From the NCBI GenBank assembly GCA_026391805.1, contig JAPLDJ010000026.1, positions 1 through 42,246 of the forward strand: a DNA stretch of 42,246 nt, given 5' to 3'. Under the pieces are notes generated by a model. It saw only the letters and a list, made by a program, of their open reading frames with translations. It was not told where the DNA came from and ran no database searches. Source of the stretch: Bacteroidota bacterium (lineage in GTDB: Bacteria > Bacteroidota > Bacteroidia > Bacteroidales > FEN-979). Below are positions 16,201 through 24,456 of the stretch, piece after piece (the stretch's first letter is position 1; each line of letters opens with the position of its first letter). A program made the position numbers and the translations under genes.

Positions 16201-19163
16201 TTAGTGCCGCCAACATTTAAAAATTGTAAGGCGCCTCCATCCTTTATGTTATCAGTTGCATCTGCCAGTGCCGTCCAGGTATTGTTAACGACATCATATT
16301 TATAAAATTTCTTTGTCCCGTTTCCCGCGGTGGCATAGATCATTCCGGCGTTATCGATGGTAAGAGCCCCGCCCGCCTTAACATTGGTTGGAATTACCAG
16401 TTTTGAATTCCATCCATTACCAATGGTGTTGGCGGAAAAGAGATTCTTTGTATTTCCGCAGAGTGCATAAATGAAGGGGGAAGTGCCGGAGATAATCGTC
16501 TGACCGGGATCTGCAGCCGTATTACTCCCCAATCGCCAGGCTGTTACATCATTGACCGGACTTGCGTTAAGAAAGCTGGTTACCAGCATTGAATTAGAAT
16601 TACCATCGGCAAAGGAGTAAGGTTCAGCAGGTGAGGTCTGTATGGTTCCGTCAGCACTGCCTATAAAGACTTCCGCGCCCGGCTCTGTCATAATAACGTT
16701 GTGGTATACGAATGTGGTTGAACTCCCACTGGCCAGTGAAGCAACGCTTGTTGGACTTGGAATACTAATCGTAGCATCATTATCTCTTTCACTCAGGGTA
16801 GGAACGATGTCGATGATGGTTTTTCCTGAATTATTGATCAGTTTCACGTTCACCGTAACAGTGTCACCAACAACCCGTGTTGCATTTGTCGGAACCCAGA
16901 CCGAACAGGTGGTATTGCCGGTTCCGGCATCAGGATCATAGCCATCAACCTTGTCCAGTTGTACAAAACCATAAGTGCCCCCGGCACTGACGGTGCCTGG
17001 ATTATAAGTGGCATAGGCCGGAACCGGGTCGGCAATCATTACGTCGCTCAACAGGTCGGAGGAAGAGAAGAAGGGACGTAATGTGTATGTAAGAAGGGTA
17101 CCTGCAGCTGCACTTCCCGTGGGATCGACTGTTTTGGTAAGTGTGATGGGCGGCGGGCTTATCAGCACGGTAGCTGTTGCATTTGCAGTATAGGTGTATG
17201 AGTTGCTGTATTGGTCATTTCCGGTCAGCGTGGCGTTATTGGTGTAGGTGTTGCCGACGGTTCCTCCCGCATAAACATTCAGGGTAATTGCGGCTGAGCT
17301 GCTTGGGGCAAGCGTGCCGGTATACCAGCGCAGAAGTGTCTGGCCGCCGGAGTTCGTAACGCTGGAGGGAGCCGGCGTAGCGCTCTTGTATGTAAAGCTG
17401 GCCGGCAGGAGATCTTCGACTTTGCTGTTCAAAAGAGCGAGTGCACCGGTATTCTGGTAAGTGAGCGTCCAGGTGGCCACCTGGCCGGGTTCGCGGGTCT
17501 GGGTCGGAGGAGTCTTTGCGATCGAGGGAGAGGGCAATGCTGTAACGGTGATGGTTCGGCAAAGATTGGCCGCGAATCCCTCGCCAAAGACGTCTCCATA
17601 GGCGGCTGTAAGGTTAGCGAACTGGAGGTCGCCCTGACTTGTTGGTGTCATGGTAACATCGATCTGAAGAGGTGTAGTGCCGGCGGCTATATCACCCAGG
17701 GCAATACCCCATGAAAGGGTGGTACCTACACCGGGGCCACCGGTCACCGTAGGAGCAGACCCCACCAGCATACCGATATAGGTCACACCAACTGCCAGGT
17801 TAATGGTCACATCATGTGTCCCGGTGGCAATGCTGGAGCCTGTATTTGCCAGGTTAAGCGTTATGTGGGAAGTCGCGTTATTAGGTATAGCTAAAGGCGT
17901 ACTGGTCAACTCGAGCTTGGCAACGGCTGAACCGTTGAAGAAAAGAGCATTGTAGAAGAACCGCAGGTAGGGAGCTTCCATGTTGGTGGAATAAGGCAAA
18001 GAAACGGAATAGGAATGCCCGCCCAGGAAGGTCATTTTGCCGAGACCGGTCCCGCCGTGGGAAACACCGTTGATACCCCAGTCATAAATCGTTCCGCCAT
18101 TAATGAAACTGGCTACTTTCTCTGTCTGGCTGTAATAGCTGACGGTTGACCTGGGCCAGTTCTGGACGGCGCCTCCCGGCAGGCCCTGTGTAGCTCCGGT
18201 CGTTATAATAGCCTGTGCAAGGGGTAATGTAGGTTCATTCACCGTCCATGTACCACTGGCATTGGAGATCGTAGAGAAACCGTTATCGGTAAGGAAACCT
18301 CCGTTCAGGGAAGAAGTAAAAAGTGCACGTACCGACGGGGAACTGTTTTTATACAGGTCAACAATGGCATTTTCATTGCTCAGGACGGAATGGCAGAGGG
18401 CCATCCATCCGCCGCCCTTCTGTACGAAAAAGTCAAGCGCGGCGTAGGTTCTTGTCCCCAGGTTGGTGGGATCAGTAAGCGAATAGGAATAGCCACCGTT
18501 ATGGGGTGTGACGAAAATATCAAAATACCGTACGGAGCAATTACCGTTAGTTGAAAGGGCTCCGTTGGCGATCATGGTTTCAGTCAGAATATTGGGTGAA
18601 GAGGTAGTCCATTGATTACCATTGAGGTCGGGAATCCCGGCGGCATTATAATAGGCAATTGTAACGCCGGCATTGATCGATTCGTTGGCAATACGCGGTG
18701 CGCTCTTCAGAATGATATTTACGGTTGCGGTAAAACCAGCAGGAGCAGTCGCTGCACGCACATTCGGCAGATTACCGGTTTTTGACCACCAGGCATTTAT
18801 CAGTGTTGTTGCCTGGGCAGCATAGGCCACATCAATGATAAAAGGTCCGCCTGAATAATCATGTGATGAGGATGATCCGCCGAGTCGTAAATCATTTGTG
18901 GTGGCTGTAAAATCCGTCCCATTCCAGGTTTTGGAAGAATTTATTGCCCAATGAACCGGAACACCGTTGCTCAAAAGGTTATAGACCAATCCATATGCCT
19001 TCCACATACCTAAATCCTGGTATGTTGCATCCATCGGGATGATCAGTGAGCCAGTTGCGAAAGACGTTGCTTTTGCATTTTGCACGAAAAGAGCAGAAAT
19101 AAAAAGGAGAACGAGCAGGATTCGCTTGTTGATCCAGGTTAATTGTAAAAAGTTTGTTGCCAT
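13233..19163 (-). CDS. Giant secreted surface protein: ThuA-like N-terminus, DUF11 repeats, Kelch-like propeller, PKD
   Basis: The 1976-residue protein is probably an adhesin or matrix protein. A signal peptide ends near VQNAKA. Residues about 35-410 form a domain whose FVTPHNGG, GGGWMALCHS and MTFLGGHSY segments recall ThuA-like glutamine-amidotransferase folds (inference). DUF11-type repeats begin near residues 548, 672, 1343, 1473, 1583 and 1694 (e.g. LSLIKSNSPTGTITPG). Residues about 885-1170 hold six GGAL-marked blades of a Kelch-like propeller. A PKD domain spans about 1811-1894, and the protein ends in LTVSGGKLIINP. The start at 19163 puts the signal peptide directly after Met; an upstream in-frame start adds 24 residues. 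No T9SS sorting domain is seen, unlike two other secreted proteins here. Confidence 0.85.
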   Translation of the reverse strand: MATNFLQLTWINKRILLVLLFISALFVQNAKATSFATGSLIIPMDATYQDLGMWKAYGLVYNLLSNGVPVHWAINSSKTWNGTDFTATTNDLRLGGSSSSHDYSGGPFIIDVAYAAQATTLINAWWSKTGNLPNVRAATAPAGFTATVNIILKSAPRIANESINAGVTIAYYNAAGIPDLNGNQWTTSSPNILTETMIANGALSTNGNCSVRYFDIFVTPHNGGYSYSLTDPTNLGTRTYAALDFFVQKGGGWMALCHSVLSNENAIVDLYKNSSPSVRALFTSSLNGGFLTDNGFSTISNASGTWTVNEPTLPLAQAIITTGATQGLPGGAVQNWPRSTVSYYSQTEKVASFINGGTIYDWGINGVSHGGTGLGKMTFLGGHSYSVSLPYSTNMEAPYLRFFYNALFFNGSAVAKLELTSTPLAIPNNATSHITLNLANTGSSIATGTHDVTINLAVGVTYIGMLVGSAPTVTGGPGVGTTLSWGIALGDIAAGTTPLQIDVTMTPTSQGDLQFANLTAAYGDVFGEGFAANLCRTITVTALPSPSIAKTPPTQTREPGQVATWTLTYQNTGALALLNSKVEDLLPASFTYKSATPAPSSVTNSGGQTLLRWYTGTLAPSSSAAITLNVYAGGTVGNTYTNNATLTGNDQYSNSYTYTANATATVLISPPPITLTKTVDPTGSAAAGTLLTYTLRPFFSSSDLLSDVMIADPVPAYATYNPGTVSAGGTYGFVQLDKVDGYDPDAGTGNTTCSVWVPTNATRVVGDTVTVNVKLINNSGKTIIDIVPTLSERDNDATISIPSPTSVASLASGSSTTFVYHNVIMTEPGAEVFIGSADGTIQTSPAEPYSFADGNSNSMLVTSFLNASPVNDVTAWRLGSNTAADPGQTIISGTSPFIYALCGNTKNLFSANTIGNGWNSKLVIPTNVKAGGALTIDNAGMIYATAGNGTKKFYKYDVVNNTWTALADATDNIKDGGALQFLNVGGTNYVFALIGNNGPGSTGTKFSRYTIGGGWTARAVTPEKISGGGALTTNGTYLYALQGNNNNGFYRYDPVADSWTSLANTLANVNWGGALTRIGNYIYALEGNNTAKFWRYDITAGTWSDAVTDAPGTVSNGGALTNDGTNVYAFKGKGKVYWRYNVGTNNWTVLTSVNFTSNVDKGGALVYYPGNSAVGYYSDMLSSQTLVTTGDQVTITLTLSSDNAVTNVSPTSVTVTGINSATATKVSGPTLMSSDDDISGISDPVVYQWVYSTTAGSLPGSAVTFTAGGTGTHSGAGVTFPPAISQSVLIAPVLSYQANIFNSASLPPSVSQITNFAMISDNQVLDEAVESNRTNTPIDRPQLSLIKSNSPTGTITPGQVITYTLVVHNEGPGSAVNVVVTDAIPGNTTYVTGSASPVPFSGPSPLVFHLGTIAASASATITFKVTGNSGLGAGDYTIDNSYTVTSDAFTGSLTSNTVTNTLHVAKSFVVIKTADVDAISAAGNIINYRISVINTGNVALSTIHISDPMFASLSGPEGDYSPTGTLDVGETWIYTGSYTVPQSVIDNNGGGDGKIDNTVSVYFDNLTSPQTASAFVYIIVLEVTKTPTPSVIAIPGDISYAYTVKNNGGASLHTLTLTDDKIGSITLGATTLAAGASTTGTGTYHVDQAKIDAGTPITNIATAAAKFTPSSGPDINVSATATATVTITHEPFMTVTKTQTSALNPVTNSGQVITYSVVVTNAGNTSITGVNATETYPGTGTGNLSGPTESGTVDNILNVGEHWTYTATYTTTTDDICAGVALKNTINVTSTQVPGPKTAFTTTGVTLPSTPAANFTADSLFPQRNTTVTLTNSSSNTTSWNWSFDRITLNYVNATSSTSQNPQVQFTEGGPYTVTLVAHNLCFTDTKVRTAYIWAGRPGLWYGKYDSDWKNYQNWDNWRIPESTYFIDVFIHNTADHWPDYTYGDLTVGTGGDCSTLTISPSGQLTVSGGKLIINP

Positions 19164-19364
19164 GGTTTGATTATGGGTTAATTTTTTATAGGTTGAAAAT
19201 TCGTAACGCGATGAACATGAGGATAATTCTCTCATAAGCTCTCCAGTTAAATTTCATACTTGGTTGAAATACAATGAATTAAATCTGAAATTGTGAATCT
19301 AAGACAAGGTATTCAAGAAAATAGTTTGTTTGAAAGATGCAGCTATTTGGTCTTTAAAACTGAG

Positions 19365-19372
19365 CAAATATA
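19365..19372 (-). promoter_or_regulatory. -7 box of the surface protein promoter
   Basis: CAAATATA on the plus strand reads TATATTTG on the minus strand. No clean -33 TTG lies 19 nt upstream. It implies a leader of about 200 nt before ATG 19163. Confidence 0.5.
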
Positions 19373-19431
19373 TAAAAATTTTTAAAACAGTAGTTTTTTA
19401 AAAAATATTTTTTATTTAGGTTTGGTTCATA

Positions 19432-19453
19432 GACTATCCGGAACCGGATGGTC
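19432..19453. repeat. Short inverted repeat in the divergent intergenic region
   Basis: GACTATCCGG and CCGGATGGTC, separated by AA, form a 10-bp stem with one mismatch. It lies between two divergent promoters and could be an operator. The rest of 19164-19605 shows AT-rich DNA and no gene. Confidence 0.5.
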
Positions 19454-19545
19454 TGAAAGGCGGGTATTATAAATAAAGATGCACAGATCTCTTGCTGCAC
19501 AAGCGCTGATAATCACCTGTGTTGGAAAGGGCAGGGAAATAAAGA

Positions 19546-19577
19546 TTTGCTATTCATAAGATTAATTTTTAATTTTG
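19546..19577 (+). promoter_or_regulatory. Promoter of the DUF177-rpmF-plsX-fabH operon
   Basis: TTTG at 19546-19549, 20 nt, then TAATTTTG at 19570-19577. The transcript should start about 20 nt before the ATG at 19606. Confidence 0.75.
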
Positions 19578-19605
19578 CGGGCTTTTATTAAAAAGGGGGG
19601 TTGCG

Positions 19606-20130
19606 ATGAATTACTTTAATCAATTCATTATCCCTGTAGCGGGTTTAAAGCCGGGTTCCCATCAGATCGACCTGGAAATTGATGATACGTTCTTTGAGCA
19701 TTTTGAATATTCAGAAATCCGGAACGGATTGGTAAACGTCCATCTGGACGCGGAGAAGGAAGAAACCATGGTGGTCTTTAATTTTGATTTTGAAGGCCAT
19801 GTAAGGATTCCATGCGACCGGTGTTATGAACCCTTCGACCTGGATATCCGGGGCAATGAACGGCTGATCCTCAAGTTCGGAAGCGATTTTCACGAGGAAA
19901 GTGAAGATGTTCAGGTTGTTCCGGTAGGGGAGAACCATTTTGATATCAGTTCGTTCATCTATGAATACATTATCCTGGCCTTGCCGGCCCGCAGGGTTCA
20001 TCCTGAGAACGAATCGGGAGAAAACCTTTGCAACGCCGAGGTTATCCGGTTGCTGAATGAAAATGCAGGACCAGCGGAAACGGATCCGAGATGGGAGAAA
20101 CTGGCCCAGCTGAAGAAGAAAAAATTGTAA
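19606..20130 (+). CDS. YceD-like DUF177 protein
   Basis: The 174-residue DUF177 protein shows the conserved core IPCDRCYEPFDLDIRG (CxxC at about residues 69-72) and a second conserved block, DISSFIYEYIILALPARRVH. The family lies upstream of rpmF across bacteria and plants and is linked to 23S rRNA accumulation and ribosome assembly. Here too it precedes rpmF, 52 nt away. The C-terminal RWEKLAQLKKKKL is the usual basic tail. The stop codon sits inside the first unit of a 7-bp tandem repeat. Confidence 0.88.
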   Translation: MNYFNQFIIPVAGLKPGSHQIDLEIDDTFFEHFEYSEIRNGLVNVHLDAEKEETMVVFNFDFEGHVRIPCDRCYEPFDLDIRGNERLILKFGSDFHEESEDVQVVPVGENHFDISSFIYEYIILALPARRVHPENESGENLCNAEVIRLLNENAGPAETDPRWEKLAQLKKKKL

Positions 20131-20175
20131 TTCGTAATTTGTAATTTGTAATTTGTAATTTGTAATTTGTAAATT
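20127..20175. repeat. GTAATTT 7-bp tandem repeat
   Basis: Seven units of period 7: GTAATTC, five exact GTAATTT, then GTAAATT. The first unit contains the TAA stop of the DUF177 gene, and the array ends 7 nt before the rpmF start, filling almost the whole intergenic gap. Confidence 0.95.
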
Positions 20176-20182
20176 TTAGAGT

Positions 20183-20368
20183 ATGCCACATCCTAAACAC
20201 AAAATCTCCACTACACGGAGAGATAAAAGAAGAACCCACTATAAAGCTGTAGCTCCGACCGTAGGGCTGTGTTCAAACTGCGGATCCCCCGTATTGTACC
20301 ACAGGATATGTCCCGAATGCGGATATTACAGAGGGAAACAGGCCATTGTAAAGGCAACTGCTGAATAA
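20183..20368 (+). CDS. rpmF: 50S ribosomal protein L32
   Basis: A 61-residue zinc-ribbon form of L32. The MPHPKHKISTTRRDKRRTHY N-terminus is conserved, and two CxxC-type pairs (LCSNCGSP and ICPECGYY) give a complete four-cysteine zinc site. It is a component of the large ribosomal subunit. Gene order DUF177-rpmF-plsX-fabH is the widely conserved link between ribosome and fatty-acid synthesis genes. The gap before it is a 7-bp tandem repeat, which places the ATG only 7 nt after repetitive DNA. Confidence 0.97.
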   Translation: MPHPKHKISTTRRDKRRTHYKAVAPTVGLCSNCGSPVLYHRICPECGYYRGKQAIVKATAE

Positions 20369-20484
20369 TCTCCATTTTTACTATTTTTACCGGGAGATTT
20401 GATCATGGAGCCTGTTTGCCATTTCCGATATCCCGGGCATTTATCGGTTGCCATCATTCAGATCAGTAATTAAATTCCAGACGA

Positions 20485-21444
20485 ATGAGAATCGGATTAG
20501 ATGTTTTAGGAGGTGATTTTGCACCCAAAGCGGCACTTCACGGTGCCATAATGGCCCTCAAAGAATTACCGGAATCTGACCGTATCGTTCTGATCGGTGA
20601 TCAGGAGATCATCCATACCTTTTTAAAAGAAGAGAAGATCCATCCTGAAAAGTTTGATATCGTGGATGCTCCCGATCTTATCGAGATGGATGAGCAGCCT
20701 ACGAAAGCGCTCATCAACAAGCCCAATTCCAGCATTGCAGTCGGATTCAGGATGCTCAAGCACAAAGAGATCCATGCCTTTGCCAGCGCCGGAAGCAGCG
20801 GGGCCATGATGGTAGGGTCGATATACAGTGTGAATACCATCCAGGGAATTATCCGTCCAAGCTCACCGGCCTATATCCCCAAGGAAAACGGCGGCCACTG
20901 CATCCTGATCGATGTTGGTACAAACCCCGACAGCAAGCCGGATGTCATGTACCAGTTTGGCCTGCTTGGGTCATTGTTTGCAGAGAGTGTGTTTCATGTG
21001 AAGAATCCGCGGGTCGGACTTCTGAACATAGGATCTGAAGAAAAGAAGGGAAGCCTTACGACACAATCTGCATTCCAGTTGATGAAAGATTCGAAAGATT
21101 ATAATTTCATCGGGAATGTAGAAGGCAGGGAATTGTTCCGCGACAACGTGGATGTGATCGTTTGTGACGGGTTTGTCGGGAATATCGTTCTTAAGCAGAT
21201 TGAAGCCATGTACAGGGTATTTGTCAAAAGGGGAATCAAAGACACCTACCTCGACCGATTCAACTATGAGAATTACGGGGGAACCCCGATCCTGGGCGTC
21301 AATTCTACGGTGCTTGTCGGACATGGTATTTCAAGCGGAAATGCCATCCGGAGGATGATCATGATGTCGAAAGAGATCCATGAGGCAAAACTGGCGCAGA
21401 AGATCAAGCATGCACTCGAGAAGTATGCACTGAACAATATTTAA
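20485..21444 (+). CDS. plsX: Phosphate acyltransferase PlsX
   Basis: Converts acyl-ACP to acyl phosphate for phosphatidic acid synthesis; a peripheral membrane enzyme. The 319-residue length is typical. The N-terminus [20 protein letters not shown] is the family signature (usually DxMGGDxAP; Met is Leu here). [25 protein letters not shown]-type, and [16 protein letters not shown] blocks follow in order. It sits 116 nt after rpmF and 38 nt before fabH on the same strand, consistent with one operon. No internal promoter was recognised. Confidence 0.96.
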   Translation: MRIGLDVLGGDFAPKAALHGAIMALKELPESDRIVLIGDQEIIHTFLKEEKIHPEKFDIVDAPDLIEMDEQPTKALINKPNSSIAVGFRMLKHKEIHAFASAGSSGAMMVGSIYSVNTIQGIIRPSSPAYIPKENGGHCILIDVGTNPDSKPDVMYQFGLLGSLFAESVFHVKNPRVGLLNIGSEEKKGSLTTQSAFQLMKDSKDYNFIGNVEGRELFRDNVDVIVCDGFVGNIVLKQIEAMYRVFVKRGIKDTYLDRFNYENYGGTPILGVNSTVLVGHGISSGNAIRRMIMMSKEIHEAKLAQKIKHALEKYALNNI

Positions 21445-21482
21445 CCGGCTGTCATTTTCAACGATTTTTTAATTCATTTTTC

Positions 21483-22478
21483 ATGACAAAGATCAGAGCA
21501 GCTATTACCGGAATCCATGGTTACGTTCCCCCTTATATTCTCACCAACCAGGAATTGGAGAAGATGGTGGATACATCGGATGAATGGATCCGGTCCCGGA
21601 CCGGGATCCGCGAACGGCATATCTTAAAAGGCGAAGGGCTCGGAACCTCCGATATGGGTGCGGAAGCGGTAAAGGGTTTGCTTGAAAAGACAGGCACTTC
21701 TCCCGACGAGATCGGCCTGCTGATCTGTGCTACGGTGACTCCCGATATGGTGTTCCCGGCAACGGCCAACATCATCAGCAATAAGGCCGGGATCAAGAAT
21801 GCGTTCAGTTTTGATATGAACGCTGCCTGTTCAGGACTGCTGTACGCCATTGTAACGGCCTCCAAGTTTGTGGAAACCCTTAGTTTTAAAAAAGTGATCG
21901 TTGTTGGCGCTGATAAGATGTCGTCGATCACCGATTACACCAACAGGGAAACCTGCATTTTATTCGGGGATGCCGCCGGCGCGATTCTGCTGGAACCAAC
22001 CACCGAAGATATAGGGATCATGGATTCCATCCTGATGTCGGATGGATCCGGCATGCAATACCTGCACATGAAAGCGGGAGGATCGGTGAAACCGCCGTCG
22101 CATGATACCATCGAAGCCCGTGAGCATTTTGTTTTCCAGGAAGGCCAGGCCGTTTTTAAATTTGCCGTTACCCGGATGGCAGATGTTTCGGCTGAGATCA
22201 TGGAGAAGAATAACCTGACCGCAGATGATATTTCCTGGCTGGTGCCTCACCAGGCCAACCTGAGGATCATCGATGCTACCGCCCGCAGGATGGGGGTCGG
22301 AAAAGACAAGGTCATGGTGAACATCGAACGGTACGGTAATACGACCGGTGCAACAATCCCGCTCTGCCTCTGGGAATGGGAAAAAAGACTTAAAAAAGGT
22401 GATAACATCATCCTGGCCGCTTTCGGCGGTGGCTTTACCTGGGGCTCGATCTGGGTGAAATGGGCCTACGATTCGTAA
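21483..22478 (+). CDS. fabH: 3-oxoacyl-ACP synthase III
   Basis: Condenses acetyl-CoA with malonyl-ACP to start fatty-acid elongation. The 331-residue protein has the complete Cys-His-Asn triad: Cys116 in AACSGLL, His256 in VPHQANLRI and Asn286 in [11 protein letters not shown]. The N-terminal [15 protein letters not shown] is conserved. It is the last gene of the operon. Its TAA stop directly abuts the stop of the convergent endonuclease gene, with no base between, so the two genes share no spacer for separate terminators. Confidence 0.97.
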   Translation: MTKIRAAITGIHGYVPPYILTNQELEKMVDTSDEWIRSRTGIRERHILKGEGLGTSDMGAEAVKGLLEKTGTSPDEIGLLICATVTPDMVFPATANIISNKAGIKNAFSFDMNAACSGLLYAIVTASKFVETLSFKKVIVVGADKMSSITDYTNRETCILFGDAAGAILLEPTTEDIGIMDSILMSDGSGMQYLHMKAGGSVKPPSHDTIEAREHFVFQEGQAVFKFAVTRMADVSAEIMEKNNLTADDISWLVPHQANLRIIDATARRMGVGKDKVMVNIERYGNTTGATIPLCLWEWEKRLKKGDNIILAAFGGGFTWGSIWVKWAYDS

Positions 22479-23549
22479 TTAATTCTTGACGATTTTCCCG
22501 ACGTACGTTTTTCCGGAAACGGTAAGGTTTGAAAAGTAGATCCCTGCTGGTAAGTTAGAAATATCGGCGCAGATCCGGTTTCCTTCGGTCGTATAGGTAA
22601 TCTTTTCCTGCGATCCTGTAACATTGGTAGTGGTCAGATCGAAGGTTTGTTCAGCAATATTTCCGGGAAGGATCATGAATGCCTTGTCATGTGAGGGATT
22701 CGGGTAGATGACCAGTTTACCGGTTCCGTCGCTGAGGGTGCTGATCCCCGCATTCGGACCCCAGATCTCCTGTCCGTATTCCGGATGATCGATGAAAGGG
22801 TTCCGGTTGTGCTGGATCAGGTAAACGGCATTGTTCCGGTCGGTCTCTTTCTGTGAAACCGGATCCTGGCTGTCCCACTGAAGCATCAGGGTCATCGCCC
22901 AGGGTTTCAGCTGTGATCCGGTAGTGGCATCGCTGCCCGGCCAGCCGCTGTCCTCGGTATAATACCTTGTCGACATGTAAAAGTAGGTCCGAGCAAGGTC
23001 TCCCTTGTATTCATCCAGCGGTTCAAAAACCTTCCCGGTATATCCCGGTGTTACATTGTTCCCTATTTTACTGCCGTTCTCGGAGGTCCATGTCGGGCTG
23101 GTGACTTCCCCGTAAGGATTGTCATTGCGCATCCCGTTAACATAGCCATCCACCGGATAGAGGTGAAAAATGTCCGTATACATGGGTTCAACTTCACCGC
23201 CAAACCAGCTTTTCGGCCACGAATGCTCACGGTTGAAACAATCCCCTTCGGTGTGATAGGTCCCGCATTGATTCGTATTAAAGTAATAAACATAGGGAGG
23301 AGTACCGCCCGGTACATCAGAGTACATATCCCAAACGGTGCCATCGGATTTTTTATCGGTCGATTCAAAATAATACCAGAGCGACTGGTAACTCACAACC
23401 GTATGATTCTTGATGATATCATGCAGGGCGGATTGCAACACCGTTCCGTACAATCCTGCGGTAGAATTGTAATAACCCTGTGGGATCTGGGCAATGGAAA
23501 CGGAAAAAAAGAACAATACCGCTGCCAGCAGCAAAGCAGGTTTTTTCAT
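22479..23549 (-). CDS. Secreted endonuclease I family nuclease with T9SS sorting domain
   Basis: The 356-residue protein has a signal peptide ending SVSIAQ and then an endonuclease I (EndA/NucM-like, His-Me finger) domain, with the core CFNREHSWPKSWFGG near residues 113-127 and DIFHLYPVDGYVNGMRNDNPYG. The last about 80 residues form a type A T9SS sorting domain (LVIYPNPSHDKAFMIL through IYFSNLTVSGKTYVGKIVKN). It should be exported to degrade extracellular DNA for nutrients. Start 23549 is preferred because the -7 box at 23571-23578 overlaps the upstream in-frame ATG at 23573. Confidence 0.93.
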   Translation of the reverse strand: MKKPALLLAAVLFFFSVSIAQIPQGYYNSTAGLYGTVLQSALHDIIKNHTVVSYQSLWYYFESTDKKSDGTVWDMYSDVPGGTPPYVYYFNTNQCGTYHTEGDCFNREHSWPKSWFGGEVEPMYTDIFHLYPVDGYVNGMRNDNPYGEVTSPTWTSENGSKIGNNVTPGYTGKVFEPLDEYKGDLARTYFYMSTRYYTEDSGWPGSDATTGSQLKPWAMTLMLQWDSQDPVSQKETDRNNAVYLIQHNRNPFIDHPEYGQEIWGPNAGISTLSDGTGKLVIYPNPSHDKAFMILPGNIAEQTFDLTTTNVTGSQEKITYTTEGNRICADISNLPAGIYFSNLTVSGKTYVGKIVKN

Positions 23550-23570
23550 TTTCAGGAAATTGGGACGGTG

Positions 23571-23578
23571 CAAAGGTA
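23571..23578 (-). promoter_or_regulatory. -7 box of the endonuclease promoter
   Basis: CAAAGGTA on the plus strand reads TACCTTTG on the minus strand, 21 nt upstream of the chosen start. No clear -33 TTG. Confidence 0.6.
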
Positions 23579-23629
23579 ATGCTTTCCCGGGAAAAGTCTA
23601 TAACAGGATGTCTTACCGGCCATAAAATG

Positions 23630-23736
23630 TTTCACGCAAAGGGCGTAATGAAATGTCGCAAAGGCCGCAAAGAACTTCTTAAAAAGAAATTATGTTTTGC
23701 GCCCTTTTCGTTTTCCTTTGCGTTCTTTGCGTGAAA
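23630..23736. repeat. CGCAAAG inverted-repeat element without a gene
   Basis: TTTCACGCAAAG (23630-23641) is repeated inverted and exactly as CTTTGCGTGAAA (23725-23736). Further CGCAAAG words sit inside the left arm (at 23664 and 23673) and an inverted CTTTGCG inside the right arm (about 23716). The 107-bp unit contains no reading frame of note. It occupies most of the gap between the endonuclease and the DUF6873-like gene. Confidence 0.8.
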
Positions 23737-23769
23737 TAATCTTTTGAGCAATCTTCTTCTGACTTCGAA

Positions 23770-24456
23770 TTAGATAAACAGGATTCCGCCGCCATCAACA
23801 AGAGGTCCGTCGTAAAGCTCGATGACCTGGTAATCCAGTGATGACAGGTAATTTCTGACCCTTTCGCCTTCGGCATATTGTGAAAGTTGGCCAAGGATGA
23901 AAACCTGATCTTTGACGATCCCCATGGTTCCTCCGATAAACCCGTTCTGAAATCCCTGGAGGATGATACCATCAGGGGAAACGAACAGCCCGTTCAAACC
24001 ATGATGCATCAGGGTGTGATGGATCCCTGCGTCGGAGGTCAGGTAGTGATGATCTTTCAGGAGAAGAAGGTTGCACCGTGTATACCCTTGCTTAACAGCG
24101 ATCTTGTTAAGGGTATGTGAATTCTGCAGGATGACGGGGTCGGTGTACCTGAGCCGGTGAACAAGGTACCGGTTATCAAGAGAGGAACAGTAATGAACTG
24201 ATGCTGGATGATGGATGCTGGATGGATTATTGCCTTTAAAATATTTGACACCGTGCTTTTCTAAAAGATTAAAATAATATTCAGGAAGATTTGGTGCTAC
24301 CACAAGTCCACCGGGGGTTTTACAAAAAAAGATATCAGGATGGCCGGAGATGGCAGGATAAACAATCCCTTCCGTCTCAAGCTCAAGGAGATCGCCGGAT
24401 TCCGAAAGCCTTTCTCTGGCTTCCTGTGGGATCTTTTTATCAATTATGATCAGCAT
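23770..24456 (-). CDS. DUF6873-like GME-fold protein
   Basis: The 228-residue protein resembles the DUF6873 family, thought to have the guanidine-modifying-enzyme fold. Blocks visible are FFCKTPGGLVVAPN, GYTRCNLLLLKDHHYLTSDAGI and the C-terminal DGPLVDGGGILFI. No function is known; the fold assignment is from memory. Its start overlaps the end of the upstream radical SAM gene by 17 nt, so the two are coupled. Oddity: residues about 77-85 (PSSIHHPAS) are encoded by a GGATGCT-type word repeat, and nearly the same peptide occurs in the unrelated DUF218 protein at 3844-4581. Confidence 0.6.
   Translation of the reverse strand: MLIIIDKKIPQEARERLSESGDLLELETEGIVYPAISGHPDIFFCKTPGGLVVAPNLPEYYFNLLEKHGVKYFKGNNPSSIHHPASVHYCSSLDNRYLVHRLRYTDPVILQNSHTLNKIAVKQGYTRCNLLLLKDHHYLTSDAGIHHTLMHHGLNGLFVSPDGIILQGFQNGFIGGTMGIVKDQVFILGQLSQYAEGERVRNYLSSLDYQVIELYDGPLVDGGGILFI

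Noticed and set aside
20127-20175. CRISPR array
   Set aside because: The 7-bp units are directly joined with no spacers, and no cas gene is present. The same holds for the AATAGCGA and CACGAA arrays.
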